DNA of 64,000 nt from Actinobacteria bacterium 69-20 (GCA_001897425.1 MKSW01000027.1:48499-112498); one strand, 5' to 3'. Numbered from the stretch's first letter, positions 1-8,871 are shown. The notes: a model not told the origin generated them from the letters alone. Numbers and translations: made by a program.

Positions 1-10
1 GGGGGCGGGA

Positions 11-1747
11 ATGCGTGACACACCCCCGCCGAGGCTTCGCGCGTGGCAAGCGGACGCCATCACCGGGTACCTGCAGGACCTTCCCAAGGATTACCTCGTC
101 ACGGCGACACCCGGTGCCGGCAAGACGACCTTCGCGCTGGCCGTGGCTCGTCATCTCCTCGATCGCCGCCTGGTGCAGCGCGTCGCCGTCGTGTGCCCGA
201 CCGACCATCTGCGGACCCAGTGGGCGGACGCGGCCGCGCACAGTGGGCTCACCCTCGACCCGACCATGACCAACGCCGACGGCCCAGTCCGGGACGGCGC
301 CGACGGGTACGTCACCACTTACGCGCAGGTCGCCGGTCGGCCGGCGATCCACGCGGCGCGCGGCCGCACCCGGCAGACGCTGGTCGTGCTGGACGAGATC
401 CACCACGCGGGTGACGGGCTGAGCTGGGGCAACGCGGTGGCCGACGCGTTCGACGAGGTGTCGCGCCGACTGTGCTTGACGGGCACGCCGTTTCGCACCC
501 GCGCCGACGAACGGATCCCGTTCGTCCGGTACGACATCACCGAGCACGCCGACGGCGACATGCTCACCTCCCTCGCCGACTACACCTACGGCTACCGGGA
601 AGCGTTGGCCGACACGGTCGTCCGGCCGGTCGTGTTCGCCGCCTACACGGGCGTCTCCCGGTGGCGGAACAGCGCCGGCGAGGTGATCGCCGCGTCGCTG
701 TCCGAGGCCGGCACGAAGTCCGTCGAGGCCGCGGCCTGGCAGACGGCGCTGGACCCGAAGGGCGGCTGGGTACCGCACGTCATCGCCGCGATGGACGAGC
801 GGATCAGCCACCTGCGCGCCTCGGGCATGCCCGACGCGGCCGGCCTGCTGCTGGCCAGCGACCAGGACTCCGCCCGCGCGTACGCCGAGCTGGTGCGGTC
901 CATCACGGGTGAGCGGCCGGCGCTGATCCTCTCCGACGATCCGAAGGCGTCGAAGAAGATCGAGCGGTTCCGCAATGCCGCGACCCGCATGGCCGTCTGC
1001 GTCCGGATGATCTCGGAGGGCGTCGACATCCCGCGGGCCGCCTGCCTGGCGTGGATGACGAACTACCGAACGCCGCTCTTCTTCGCCCAGGCCGTGGGCC
1101 GGGTGGTCCGTGCCCGCCGACGCGGCGAGGTGGCGACCGTGTTCCTGCCGGCCGTCCGGCCGCTGTTGGCATTGGCGGCGGAGATGGAGTCCGAACGCAA
1201 CGCGGTCGTCATGCCGCCTGCGCGCGCGGACGAGGACGGGCTCGATCCGTTGGACCTGCCCGAGCCGGCCGAACAGGGGTCGAACCTCGGCATCGAGACC
1301 TTGGATTCCGACGCATCATTCGCGCACGTGCTCGCGTCCGGGCAGGCGGTCACCGCCACCGCGGGGGCGACGGGTTACGAGCTCACGGTGGACGACGAGG
1401 AGTTTCTCGGCCTGCCCGGCCTGCTCACTGCAGAGCAGACCGCCGTGCTGCTCGCGCGCCGGGACTCCGAACTGCGACGCAGGGTGGCCGCGGGCCGCGC
1501 GGACCATCTGGCGGCCACCGGTACCGACGACGCGGTGTCGGTGGAGACCACCGGCGTCGGGTGGCGCAGGGCCGCGGACCTCCGCCGTGAGGTGAACCAA
1601 CTCGTCGGCCGACTCGCGGCGCGGACCGGTGAGAGCCATGCGGCCATCCACTCACGCTTGCGACGTGATGTGCCCGGCCCGGTGTCTGCGGCGGCCGGCG
1701 TCGAACTCCTTGAGGACCGCCGGGATCATCTGCTCGGCATGCTCTAG
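11..1747 (+). CDS. DEAD/DEAH-box superfamily II helicase
   Basis: Cytoplasmic ATP-dependent nucleic-acid helicase of superfamily II, 578 aa. Visible motifs in order: Walker A-like TPGAGKT (about residue 33), DEIHH in the Walker B/motif II position (about 127), LTGTPFRTR as motif III (about 156), ISEGVDIP (about 337) and the arginine-finger motif QAVGRVVRARR (about 362). After the helicase core a ~190-residue C-terminal part has no motif I recognise. The ATG at 11 follows the purine-rich GGGGGCGGGA, but the window begins there, so an upstream start cannot be excluded. The gene is convergent with the small DUF7455 gene. The substrate (DNA repair or RNA) cannot be read from the sequence. The family call is secure; the role is unknown. 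Confidence 0.9.
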   Translation: MRDTPPPRLRAWQADAITGYLQDLPKDYLVTATPGAGKTTFALAVARHLLDRRLVQRVAVVCPTDHLRTQWADAAAHSGLTLDPTMTNADGPVRDGADGYVTTYAQVAGRPAIHAARGRTRQTLVVLDEIHHAGDGLSWGNAVADAFDEVSRRLCLTGTPFRTRADERIPFVRYDITEHADGDMLTSLADYTYGYREALADTVVRPVVFAAYTGVSRWRNSAGEVIAASLSEAGTKSVEAAAWQTALDPKGGWVPHVIAAMDERISHLRASGMPDAAGLLLASDQDSARAYAELVRSITGERPALILSDDPKASKKIERFRNAATRMAVCVRMISEGVDIPRAACLAWMTNYRTPLFFAQAVGRVVRARRRGEVATVFLPAVRPLLALAAEMESERNAVVMPPARADEDGLDPLDLPEPAEQGSNLGIETLDSDASFAHVLASGQAVTATAGATGYELTVDDEEFLGLPGLLTAEQTAVLLARRDSELRRRVAAGRADHLAATGTDDAVSVETTGVGWRRAADLRREVNQLVGRLAARTGESHAAIHSRLRRDVPGPVSAAAGVELLEDRRDHLLGML

Positions 1748-1793
1748 CGCACGGTAGGACCGTGGTGGCTTCGGTGGATCGGCCAGTGGGATG

Positions 1794-1988
1794 TCAGTTG
1801 TGGTCGCGTTGGTCGTGCACCACGGCGGCCAACTCTTCGAGCCGTGCCCGGTGCTCGTTCGCGTGATGCCCACAGAACAGCAATTCGCCGCCGCCGGCGA
1901 GGACGACCCGTACTGTCGCGGCGGCTCCGCAGCGGTCGCATCGGTCGGCGGCGGTCAGTGTGATCGGGCTCGTCATCGTTGCGTTCAT
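1794..1988 (-). CDS. DUF7455-type small zinc-ribbon-like protein
   Basis: A 64-aa protein typical of actinobacteria near sigA/sigB loci. The core TAADRCDRCGAAATVRV followed by GGELLFCGHH gives a CxxC...CxxH pattern that suggests one bound metal ion. The ORF track extends it to 2102, but the ATG at 1988 is preferred: it has a strong ribosome-binding site (GGGAGGAC) just upstream, and the extra N-terminus is arginine-rich and unlike the family. The function is not known. It ends facing the helicase gene, with 46 bp between them. Confidence 0.8.
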   Translation of the reverse strand: MNATMTSPITLTAADRCDRCGAAATVRVVLAGGGELLFCGHHANEHRARLEELAAVVHDQRDHN

Positions 1989-2211
1989 GGTCGTCCTCCC
2001 GTCTGACCGCCACCGTGATCGGTGGCGCCACCTGCGTTGTCCGTCTCGGCGGTCGTTACGTTCTATCTCATGTGACGCCGCCGAGGCGGGCGTTGTTCCC
2101 ACACGAGCGCAAATCGCGTCCGAAACGTGACACCTCTCATGCTGCCCGACTTCGGCGGTCGCTATCGCCGGTTTCGCCCTCCGCGTAACGCCGCTGTCAC
2201 CCCTATCGGCC

Positions 2212-2217
2212 TAGCCT
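2212..2217 (+). promoter_or_regulatory. -10 box TAGCCT, probable leaderless promoter
   Basis: TAGCCT matches the actinobacterial TANNNT -10 consensus and ends 7 nt before the GTG of the nitroreductase. With that spacing transcription would begin at or next to the start codon. No ribosome-binding site is visible. This is inferred from spacing only. Confidence 0.5.
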
Positions 2218-2224
2218 GCCCATT

Positions 2225-2896
2225 GTGGAGTTTTCCGACGTGATCGCCCGGCGCCGGATGGTGCGCAACTACGACCCCGACCGGCCGGTTCCGGCGCCCG
2301 CCCGTGATCGCCTGCTGCGCGCGGCGCAGCGGGCGCCGAGCGCCGGGTTCACCCAGGGCACCGAGTTCCTGGTGCTGGAGAGCCCTGCGGACCGTGAGAC
2401 GTTCTGGGCCGCAACGACTCCCGCCGTGCATGAGGCGCCACCGGAACCTCCGGCACCTCCTGCGGCCCTTGCGTCGGCGGATCAATCGACCGCGATCCCG
2501 GCCGGACGGTGGCTCGCTGGCATGCGCCGCGCGCCTCTGCTCGTCGTGTGCTTCTCGCACCGTCAGGCATACGCCGACCGTTACGGCGAGCCGGATAAGC
2601 ACGAGGACGACATCGACACCCGCTGGCAGGTGCCGTACTGGCACATCGACACCGGCTTCACCGCGCTCATGATGCTGCTCGACGCGGTCGACCAAGGGCT
2701 CGGCGCCTGCTTCTTCGGCGTTCCGACCAACCGCGTCGGCGCGCTCCGCGACGCGTTCGGCGTCCCTGGGGGATACACGCCGGTCGGCGTCGTCTCAGTC
2801 GGCTACCCGGCCCCCGACCACCGGCCCGCGTCGCTGCACCGGCCTCGCCGCGGTGTCGCTGACGTCGCCCACCTCGGCCACTGGTCACGCCGATGA
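2225..2896 (+). CDS. nitroreductase family protein
   Basis: FMN-dependent oxidoreductase of the nitroreductase fold, 223 aa, the usual family length. The N-terminus (RRRMVRNYDPDRPV, then RAAQRAPSAGFTQG) is the classical FMN phosphate-binding opening of the family. The later GACFFGVPTNRV and GVVSVGYPAPDH segments match the second flavin-contacting region. A His/Asp/Glu-rich loop in the middle (HEDDIDTRW) is an insertion of unknown role. The GTG start has no ribosome-binding site but sits 7 nt behind a good -10 box. The physiological substrate cannot be told from sequence. It stands alone, upstream of a toxin-antitoxin pair. Confidence 0.85.
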   Translation: MEFSDVIARRRMVRNYDPDRPVPAPARDRLLRAAQRAPSAGFTQGTEFLVLESPADRETFWAATTPAVHEAPPEPPAPPAALASADQSTAIPAGRWLAGMRRAPLLVVCFSHRQAYADRYGEPDKHEDDIDTRWQVPYWHIDTGFTALMMLLDAVDQGLGACFFGVPTNRVGALRDAFGVPGGYTPVGVVSVGYPAPDHRPASLHRPRRGVADVAHLGHWSRR

Positions 2897-2945
2897 CGGG
2901 CCGTACCCAACTCAGCGGAAGCGGTCTCGGGGGCGATGCGGCAGA

Positions 2946-2951
2946 TACGAT
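2946..2951 (+). promoter_or_regulatory. -10 box TACGAT, probable leaderless promoter
   Basis: TACGAT fits TANNNT and ends 6 nt before the ATG of the DUF433 gene, which has no Shine-Dalgarno sequence. A leaderless mRNA for this antitoxin-like operon is likely; inferred from spacing. Confidence 0.5.
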
Positions 2952-2957
2952 GACGCC

Positions 2958-3188
2958 ATGGCGTTCGAAAGGATCAGCACCGACCCGGAAGTGATGGGCG
3001 GAATGCCGTGTGTGCGAGGGTTGCGCATCCCGGTGGCGTCCGTGGTGGCGATGGTCGCCGACGGCATGAGCGTCGACGAGATCATCGCGGAACTTCCCGA
3101 CCTTGAAGCCGCGGACATAGCCGAAGCGCTGCGCTATGCGGCAGAGGCCGTGCGCGAGCGCGAGTTGCCGTTGCGCCAGACCGCATGA
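2958..3188 (+). CDS. DUF433 antitoxin-like protein
   Basis: A 76-aa DUF433 protein, a small helical DNA-binding family that commonly pairs with PIN-like DUF5615 proteins. The family signature is plain: RISTDPEVMGGMPCVRGLRIPV, then a helical MVADGMSVDEIIAELPDLE segment that would form the helix-turn-helix. The ORF track starts at 2853, inside the nitroreductase gene; the ATG at 2958 is chosen because the family begins there and a -10 box lies directly before it. Its stop overlaps the next start (ATGA), so the two genes are translationally coupled. It probably neutralises the toxin and represses the operon, by analogy with VapB. Confidence 0.85.
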   Translation: MAFERISTDPEVMGGMPCVRGLRIPVASVVAMVADGMSVDEIIAELPDLEAADIAEALRYAAEAVRERELPLRQTA

Positions 3189-3550
3189 GGTTCCTCCTCG
3201 ACGAGAATCTCTCACCGCTTTTGGCCGACCTGCTCGCGCGGCGCGGACACGACGTCCTCCACGTCCGCGAACTTGGCCTGAAAAGCGCGCCCGACGACCA
3301 GGTATTGGATGCTGCCGCTGATCGGGATTGCGTACTCGTCAGCGCAGACACGGATTTTGGCGCGATCTTGGCTATGCGACACCTGAGCGGGCCATCGGTG
3401 TTACTCATCCGCCGCGTCGCGAATCGGCGAGCGGTTCAACAGGCGAGCCTGATCATCGCCAATCTCGACGCGGTGGCGGACGAGCTCGCCGCCGGGGCAA
3501 TCGTTGTGCTGGGCGATCGCACGATTCGGGTCCGCCGGCTGCCGATCTGA
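3185..3550 (+). CDS. DUF5615 PIN-like toxin candidate
   Basis: A 121-aa protein of the DUF5615 PIN-like family. It opens with MRFLLDENLSP, carrying the first acidic pair of the nuclease-type active site. SADTDFGAIL around residue 55 supplies the second acidic cluster, and RRVANRR and LGDRTIRVRRLP close the domain. PIN-type enzymes are metal-dependent ribonucleases; whether this one is active is inferred. It overlaps the DUF433 gene by 4 nt, the usual antitoxin-toxin order. The ~300-bp repeat that flanks the 6.2-kb cassette begins about 40 bp after its stop. Confidence 0.8.
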   Translation: MRFLLDENLSPLLADLLARRGHDVLHVRELGLKSAPDDQVLDAAADRDCVLVSADTDFGAILAMRHLSGPSVLLIRRVANRRAVQQASLIIANLDAVADELAAGAIVVLGDRTIRVRRLPI

Positions 3551-3591
3551 TCGCCGAGCCAGCGGCCACTGCTGTTACCTCGTCGCGGTGT

Positions 3592-3893
3592 CGCAGATGT
3601 CGCGCACATCGGCTCCTGTCAACGAGGGTGACGTGGGGTTGTCGACGGTTCCACGGCGAACGAGGATTCGTGGTGTCGGCAAGGGACCTCGGGCGGGTGG
3701 CTCAGATGCATACGGCAGGCACGGCATCGTGGCGTTTCGCCCACGACATCGACGAACGTCTTCACGTTGCGCTCTACATCCGCGATGCCCTTGACCTGCC
3801 GACGGCTGCCGAGGGAACCCCGCCCCGGCTCGCGAGCGAAATCCCTGACCGCTCGGGGTTACTCGGTCCCGAAGCGGCGCAGGCAGTGGCCGG
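3592..3893 (+). repeat. ~0.3-kb direct repeat, left copy
   Basis: Bases 3637-3893 match 10102-10358 with only about six differences seen by eye. A more diverged extension runs left to about 3592, matching from about 10056. The repeat contains the 5' third of the unknown gene that is complete at 10136-10837. Identity stops abruptly at GTGGCCG, inside the left arm of the terminator at 3886-3925. Confidence 0.85.
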
Positions 3894-3895
3894 TA
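3673..3895 (+). pseudogene. 5' fragment of the unknown gene found intact at 10136
   Basis: Starting at GTG 3673 the frame encodes the same first ~75 residues as the intact gene (VSARDLGRVAQMHTAG..., ending near GLLGPEAA) and then runs into unrelated sequence. The rest of the gene is missing, so this is a truncated duplicate. The reading frame stays open across the antisense of the ABC binding-protein gene, but that extension is a shadow. Confidence 0.75.
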
Positions 3896-3925
3896 CCGGT
3901 CGGGAGCCCCACCGGTACCGGCCAC
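3886..3925 (-). terminator. perfect 15-bp hairpin after the ABC binding-protein gene
   Basis: GTGGCCGGTACCGGT and ACCGGTACCGGCCAC are exact inverted repeats of 15 bp around a 10-nt loop. The hairpin lies 20 bp past the stop of the substrate-binding protein, so it probably ends that operon. There is no U-tract, as is common in high-GC actinobacteria. Its left arm straddles the boundary of the duplicated fragment. Confidence 0.75.
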
Positions 3926-3945
3926 GCCGGAACGTGCCTAGCGGT

Positions 3946-5160
3946 TCAGCCGTCGGCCCCGGCCGGTTTCGTCGTCACCGTGAAGCCCTCGGTCTGGTTC
4001 GCCTTCAAGGCATAGTCGTTGGTGAACGTGTTGCCCACGGCCACCTTGCTGACGTCCACGCCGATGACCTTCTCCATGTCGTACACGGTCTTCGCGCCGC
4101 CGGCGGGCATGATCCCGTCCGGCAGGAACTGTCCCTTGTCGGTGGTCAGCGCCGCGATGTACTGATCCTTGGTGATCGTTTTGTTGGAGACGAACTGCGG
4201 GGGCAGGGCGTTGGCGATGTCCGCCGCGGTGTGGGTCGCGATCCAGTGCATCGTCGCGACGAGGGCGTTGACAACGGCCTGCGTCTCGGTCGGGTGCGCC
4301 TTCACCCAACTCGCCTGGGCCAGAACGCATGCGGACGGCCAGTCGCCGCCCAGCGCGGCGGTGGCGCCGGCGGCGGTGGCCAGGTCGATCGCCGGATAGG
4401 CGAGCTTCTGCGCCTCGAGCTCCAGCACCGTCGGCTGGGTCGTCATCACGCAGGCCGCGGTCTTGCGCTGGATCGCGGCAATCGCCGTGGCGCCGGCACC
4501 GACCGCAAGGGGGGTGTATTCCTTGCGGGTGATGTTGTGCTGCGAGGCCATGAACTGGGTGAGTTCGTCGGTGCCGGAACCGAGGTCGGTGACGCCGAGG
4601 GTCTTGCCCTTGAAGTCGGCCGTGGAATGCACACCGCTGTCGTTGCCGCACATCTCCCGCTCGCCGGGTGCGCCGGACAGTTGCACGACGTCGATGACAT
4701 CCTTGCCCTTGGACTGGAAGTCGATGGCGTGGATGTACCAGGCGCCGGCCATGTCGACCTGCCCGGAGGCCATCGCGTCCTCCGCGCCCACACCGCCCTG
4801 CTGTTCGGTGGACAGTTCCACGTTCACGCCGTACTTCTTGTAGAAGCCCAGGTTCTGCGCCAACTGGTACGGCAGGTAGATCTGCTTGTCGATGCCGCCG
4901 ACCATCAGCCGGACGGTGGGCAGCGGCCCGGACGGCGGCGCCGCCGCGCTGCTGGACCCGCCGCCGCCCGCCGCCTGGCTGGAGGCTCCGGCGGCCGGTG
5001 AGGACGACCCGGCGCCGGACGAGGCCGACGTGCCCTGCTGGGCGGTGCTGCTCCCGGCCGGGGTGCTCGACGATCCGGCGGCGGCACCGCCGCTCGAGCA
5101 CGCCGACAATCCGAGGGTGAGCGCCCCGATCGCAGCGATCCAGGCGACGCGTTTGACCAT
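3946..5160 (-). CDS. NitT/TauT-type ABC transporter substrate-binding lipoprotein
   Basis: Extracytoplasmic solute-binding protein, 404 aa, of the NMT1/SsuA-like family. A lipoprotein signal is clear: positively charged MVKR, a hydrophobic stretch, then the lipobox LSACSS. A very long Ser/Ala/Gly linker follows to about residue 80. The binding fold starts at TVRLMVGGIDKQIYLPYQLA, with QVDMAGAWYIHAIDFQ and GKTLGVTDLGSGTDEL typical of this family. ATG 5160 is chosen over longer frames because a ribosome-binding site (GAAAGGA) precedes it and the signal peptide starts there. Last gene of an ATPase-permease-binding protein operon. The ligand is not predictable. Confidence 0.9.
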   Translation of the reverse strand: MVKRVAWIAAIGALTLGLSACSSGGAAAGSSSTPAGSSTAQQGTSASSGAGSSSPAAGASSQAAGGGGSSSAAAPPSGPLPTVRLMVGGIDKQIYLPYQLAQNLGFYKKYGVNVELSTEQQGGVGAEDAMASGQVDMAGAWYIHAIDFQSKGKDVIDVVQLSGAPGEREMCGNDSGVHSTADFKGKTLGVTDLGSGTDELTQFMASQHNITRKEYTPLAVGAGATAIAAIQRKTAACVMTTQPTVLELEAQKLAYPAIDLATAAGATAALGGDWPSACVLAQASWVKAHPTETQAVVNALVATMHWIATHTAADIANALPPQFVSNKTITKDQYIAALTTDKGQFLPDGIMPAGGAKTVYDMEKVIGVDVSKVAVGNTFTNDYALKANQTEGFTVTTKPAGADG

Positions 5161-5294
5161 GGTGCCATTCCTTTCGTTGGGGGGACTGCGGTTTCGATGA
5201 TGTAGAGACGACGGTGACGGTGCTGGACCGGATTTGCGCGTCGGGTTAGCGCGCGGGGTTCGCGGCCCGGTTTCGCGGCCCGATATCGCGCGGA

Positions 5295-6176
5295 TCAGGT
5301 CGGCTGCGACTCGGATCGGCTGGGCGGCCGCCAGGACAGCAACCGCCGCTCCACCAGGCTGAGCACGAATTCGGCGATCAACGTGACGACGCCGACCAGC
5401 AGCATGCTGGCGAAGACGGTGTCCATGTCGAACTGTCCCTGCGCCTGGGTGATGATCAGCCCGATGCCGTGCTGGGCGCCCAGCACTTCGGCGACAAGCG
5501 CGCCGATGATCGCGAACCCGAAAGCGGTGTGCAGGCTGGCGATGATCCAGGTCAGCGCCGACGGGATGGTCACGTGACGCGCCACCTGCATCGGGGAGGC
5601 GCCCAGCACCTTGACGTTGGCGACCAGGTTGGGGTCCACCTCCCGCACCCCTTGGAAGGCGTTGAAGAAGACGATGAAGAAGACCAGGACCGCCGCGAGC
5701 AGCATCTTCGGGAACGTTCCCAACCCGAAGGCGACGATGAAGATCGAGCCCAGGATGATGCGCGGGATGGAGTTGAGCAGCTTGATGTACGGGCTGAGAA
5801 CGTCCGACAGGAAACGGTTCTGGCCGAGCAGCAGGCCCAGCACGATCCCGCTGGCCATCCCCAGCAGGAATCCGTAGACGGCCTCCGTGACGGTGACGCC
5901 GAGGTTCGTCCAGATGGAGCCGAATGCAGTGCCCTGCGTGAACAGGTCGACCAGGCTCTGCCACACACCGGAGGGCTGCCCGAAGAAGAACTTGTCGACG
6001 ACACCGATCTCGGTGAGCCATTGCCAACTGCCCAACACCACCACCGGCACCAGCACCCGGCAGAGCCACAGCAGACCGGTCCGGCGGCGGCGGGCCCGCC
6101 GGGCAGCCTCCCGCAGGGCGGCGCCGGGGTCGCCGGCCTCCGCGAAGGCGGCAGATCCCACGATGGCGGTGCTCAT
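5295..6176 (-). CDS. ABC transporter permease, NitT/TauT type
   Basis: Inner-membrane permease of the SsuC/TauC type, 293 aa. After a charged N-terminus there are about six hydrophobic segments, beginning LWLCRVLVPVVVLGSW. The EAA loop that docks the ATPase is visible as VKVLGASPMQVARHVTIPSALTW (about residue 195). The start ATG overlaps the stop of the ATPase gene (ATGA), so translation is coupled. The ORF track merges it with an upstream shadow frame; MSTAIVG at 6176 is the natural beginning. Works with the neighbouring ATPase and lipoprotein. Confidence 0.9.
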   Translation of the reverse strand: MSTAIVGSAAFAEAGDPGAALREAARRARRRRTGLLWLCRVLVPVVVLGSWQWLTEIGVVDKFFFGQPSGVWQSLVDLFTQGTAFGSIWTNLGVTVTEAVYGFLLGMASGIVLGLLLGQNRFLSDVLSPYIKLLNSIPRIILGSIFIVAFGLGTFPKMLLAAVLVFFIVFFNAFQGVREVDPNLVANVKVLGASPMQVARHVTIPSALTWIIASLHTAFGFAIIGALVAEVLGAQHGIGLIITQAQGQFDMDTVFASMLLVGVVTLIAEFVLSLVERRLLSWRPPSRSESQPT

Positions 6177-7012
6177 GCGGCGCTGGCCGTCTGCGCGTAG
6201 GCGCGCTCGACCTCGTCCTTGAGTGTCGCCCAGATCTCGTTCTCCAGCTCCAGGAAATGCGCTTCGTGCCGGATCTCCTGGACCTCGCCGCGCGGCCGGG
6301 GTAGGTCGATGGCGAAGCTGCGCTTGATGGTCCCGGGGCCGCTCGTCATGATGAGCACCCGGTCCGCCAGGGCCACCGCTTCGTCCAGGTCGTGGGTGAT
6401 GAACAGCACCGACGGCCGCAGCTGATCCCACAGGCTCAGCAGCTCGGTCTGCATGATCGCCTTGGTCTGCACGTCCAGCGCGCCGAACGGCTCGTCCATC
6501 AACAGGATCCGCGGCTCGTTGATCAGCGCCGCCGCCATGGAGACACGCTTGCGCATGCCGCCGGACAGCTGGTGCGGGTAGCGATCCTCGAAGCCCGCCA
6601 GGCCGACCCGGCGCAGCCAGGCCCGTGCCAGTTCGACGGCTGACCGCTTCGACATCCCGTGCAACGACGGACCGATCATGACGTTGCCCAGCACCGTCTT
6701 CCACGGGAACAGCGCGTCGGCCTGGAACATGAAGCTCACGCCCGCGGTGACGCCATCGACGGGACGTCCGCCGACCGTCACCGAACCGGCGCTCGGCCGA
6801 TCCAGGCCCGAGACCTGGCCGAGGGTCGTCGACTTCCCGCACCCGGTAGGCCCGACGATGGCGACGAACTCGCCCGGTTGCACGGTGAACGTGACGTCCT
6901 GGATCGCGGTGAACGGCTCGCCCTTCGGGGTGAGGAATCGCTTCGTCAGCCCGGTTATCTCGATGCGCGCCCCGGTACCGGGTCCGGTCGGGTTCGGCGT
7001 TGTCTCGGCCAC
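6173..7012 (-). CDS. ABC transporter ATP-binding protein, NitT/TauT type
   Basis: Cytoplasmic ATPase that energises the importer, 279 aa. Walker A is GPTGCGKST (about residue 54), the Q-loop lies in FMFQADALFPW, the signature is LSGGMRKR (about 149), Walker B is ILLMDEPFGALD (about 168) and the switch histidine sits in FITHDLDEA. GTG 7012 has a strong ribosome-binding site (AGGAAGGAG). It is the first gene of the operon and is transcribed away from the two-component system that begins 173 bp on the other side. That divergent arrangement suggests the system controls the importer. Confidence 0.92.
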   Translation of the reverse strand: MAETTPNPTGPGTGARIEITGLTKRFLTPKGEPFTAIQDVTFTVQPGEFVAIVGPTGCGKSTTLGQVSGLDRPSAGSVTVGGRPVDGVTAGVSFMFQADALFPWKTVLGNVMIGPSLHGMSKRSAVELARAWLRRVGLAGFEDRYPHQLSGGMRKRVSMAAALINEPRILLMDEPFGALDVQTKAIMQTELLSLWDQLRPSVLFITHDLDEAVALADRVLIMTSGPGTIKRSFAIDLPRPRGEVQEIRHEAHFLELENEIWATLKDEVERAYAQTASAA

Positions 7013-7185
7013 GGTGCGGCCTCCTTCCCTGGCGATTGGGTGCCTGTTGGGAACCGACGGTATGGCGCCGGGGGCTATGGCATCTCCTTGCGCGCATAGA
7101 TTGCGGTTTTGCGCGTTCTGCTCACAGACCTTTGGCGGCGGAAGCCCTTGTCGCTCCGGGGGCCGGGCGTGACAATGGGCGCATC

Positions 7186-8871
7186 ATGAGCACCAGGCCG
7201 CGCCGCGGGCGCAAGCTCGCCACCCAGATCTTCGTGGCCCAACTGGTGATCCTGGCCGTCACGATGGCGGTGGGGTTCGTGATGCTGGCGCGCGCGGAGA
7301 GCGGCTACCTGGATGCGAACTACCAATCCCGGGCCGCGGCCATCGCCGAAACGGTTGCCGGTGTCCCGGCGATCCGCAGGTGCATGGCGGACGAAGCGCC
7401 CGGTTGCGCGGCGACGATCCAGGACTTCGCCACCACCACCCAACACCAGACCGGCGCGTCCTATGTGGTCGTCATCGATATGAACCGGGTGCGGCATTCG
7501 CACCCCATCCAATCCTTGATCGGCCAACAGGTCGCCGAGCCGATCGTGGCCGCCGACGGCAAGGTGCACCTGGGCATCGACAACGGAAGCCTGGGTCGCT
7601 CGGCCAACGCCCGCGTCCCGCTGTACGGGCCGGACGGCACCATGGTCGGCGAGATCTCCGTCGGCATCAAGGAGGACTCGGTCCTCAGCGCGCTGCGCCA
7701 GCACCTGTTTTCGTTCGCAGCCTGGTTTGCAATAGCGCTGGCCGTCGGAGCGCTCGCCTCCTGGGCGCTTGCCCGGCACCTCAAGCGGCGCACCTTCGGC
7801 CTGGAACTGGACGACATCGCCCGCCTGCTGCAGGAGCGCGAGGCGACGCTGCACGGAATTCGCGAGGGGGTGATCGCGGTGGACCGGAAGGGCGTCGTCA
7901 CCCTTGTCAACGACGAGGCGAGTGCCCTGCTGGGCCTGACCACCGCTGGTTACGGGCACGCGCTGGCGGACCTGCTGCCGCCCGGGCGCCTCAACGACGT
8001 GCTCACCGGTCGCGAGCCGGGTCCCGATCAGGTCGTCGTCACCGAGCAGCACTGCCTGGTGATCAACCGGATGCCCGTGAAGATCACCGACCGCGATCTG
8101 GGTGCCGTCATCACGCTGTCCGACCGCAGCGAGCTGGAAGGACTGGTGCGCGAACTCGACAGCGTTCGGGGGCTCACCGACGCGCTGCGCGCGCAGCAGC
8201 ACGAGTTCGACAACCGGGTGCACGCGCTGGCCGGCCTGGTGGAACTGGGACGTTACGACGAGGCGCTGCAATACGCAGGCGAGTTGTCCGGCAGGCAGGC
8301 GGGTCTGGCCGAGCGGCTGCAGGAACGCATCGACAGCCCGCAACTGGTGGGCCTTCTCGTCGCCAAGGCGGTGATCGCCGCGGAGCGCGGGGTCACCTTG
8401 ACGATCAGCGACGACTCCGCGCTGGCGGCGGGTGACGCCGATCCGCGGGCGCTGCTCACGGTCGTCGGCAACCTGGTGGACAACGCCATCGACGCCGCGG
8501 GCGGATCGGGCACGGCCGGGCAGGATCCCGCTGTCGCGGTGTCCATCCGGACCGAAGCGGACCGGCGGGTGACGGTGTCGGTCCGCGACACCGGGCCCGG
8601 CATCGCACCCGAGGACCGCCAACGGGTGTTCGTCGACGGCTACACGACGAAGCGGGCGTCCGGTCCGGGGCGTCGCGGGCTTGGCCTGGCGCTCGTGCGG
8701 CGGACCGTCGTGGGTGCGGGTGGAAGCATCACCGTCACCGGGCTTGCGGCCTCCGACGGCCGCACGTCACCGGCCGGACCGGTCGGCGACGCGACTGGCG
8801 AGCCGGCGGCCGGCACCGTCTTCACGGTGGTGCTGCCGCCCGCCCGCTCGACGGCGGATCTGCTGGCATGA
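7186..8871 (+). CDS. CitA/DcuS-like sensor histidine kinase
   Basis: Membrane sensor kinase of the CitA/DcuS/DctS type, 561 aa. TM1 spans about residues 15-37. A periplasmic-type sensor domain follows to about 174, then TM2 (FAAWFAIALAVGALASW). A PAS-like domain (IREGVIAVDRKGVVTLVNDEAS) comes next, then an unusual phospho-acceptor helix with HEFDNRVHALAGL (about 338), typical of this family. The ATPase domain has NLVDNAIDAA, DTGPGIAP and GRRGLGLALVRR. ATG 7186 is chosen over the longer frame because the TM helix follows at the usual distance. It overlaps the response regulator by ATGA. Ligands of the family are small carboxylates; the actual ligand is unknown. Confidence 0.88.
   Translation: MSTRPRRGRKLATQIFVAQLVILAVTMAVGFVMLARAESGYLDANYQSRAAAIAETVAGVPAIRRCMADEAPGCAATIQDFATTTQHQTGASYVVVIDMNRVRHSHPIQSLIGQQVAEPIVAADGKVHLGIDNGSLGRSANARVPLYGPDGTMVGEISVGIKEDSVLSALRQHLFSFAAWFAIALAVGALASWALARHLKRRTFGLELDDIARLLQEREATLHGIREGVIAVDRKGVVTLVNDEASALLGLTTAGYGHALADLLPPGRLNDVLTGREPGPDQVVVTEQHCLVINRMPVKITDRDLGAVITLSDRSELEGLVRELDSVRGLTDALRAQQHEFDNRVHALAGLVELGRYDEALQYAGELSGRQAGLAERLQERIDSPQLVGLLVAKAVIAAERGVTLTISDDSALAAGDADPRALLTVVGNLVDNAIDAAGGSGTAGQDPAVAVSIRTEADRRVTVSVRDTGPGIAPEDRQRVFVDGYTTKRASGPGRRGLGLALVRRTVVGAGGSITVTGLAASDGRTSPAGPVGDATGEPAAGTVFTVVLPPARSTADLLA

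Noticed and set aside
3905-3935. Similarity of CACCGGTACCGGCCACGCC to the 3' end of the response-regulator gene near 9531
   Set aside because: The match is short and is fully explained by the right arm of the perfect hairpin terminator; it does not support a second copy of the regulator.
3328-5001. 557-aa plus-strand ORF
   Set aside because: It is a composite of the truncated gene fragment and the antisense of the substrate-binding lipoprotein; high GC keeps shadow frames open.
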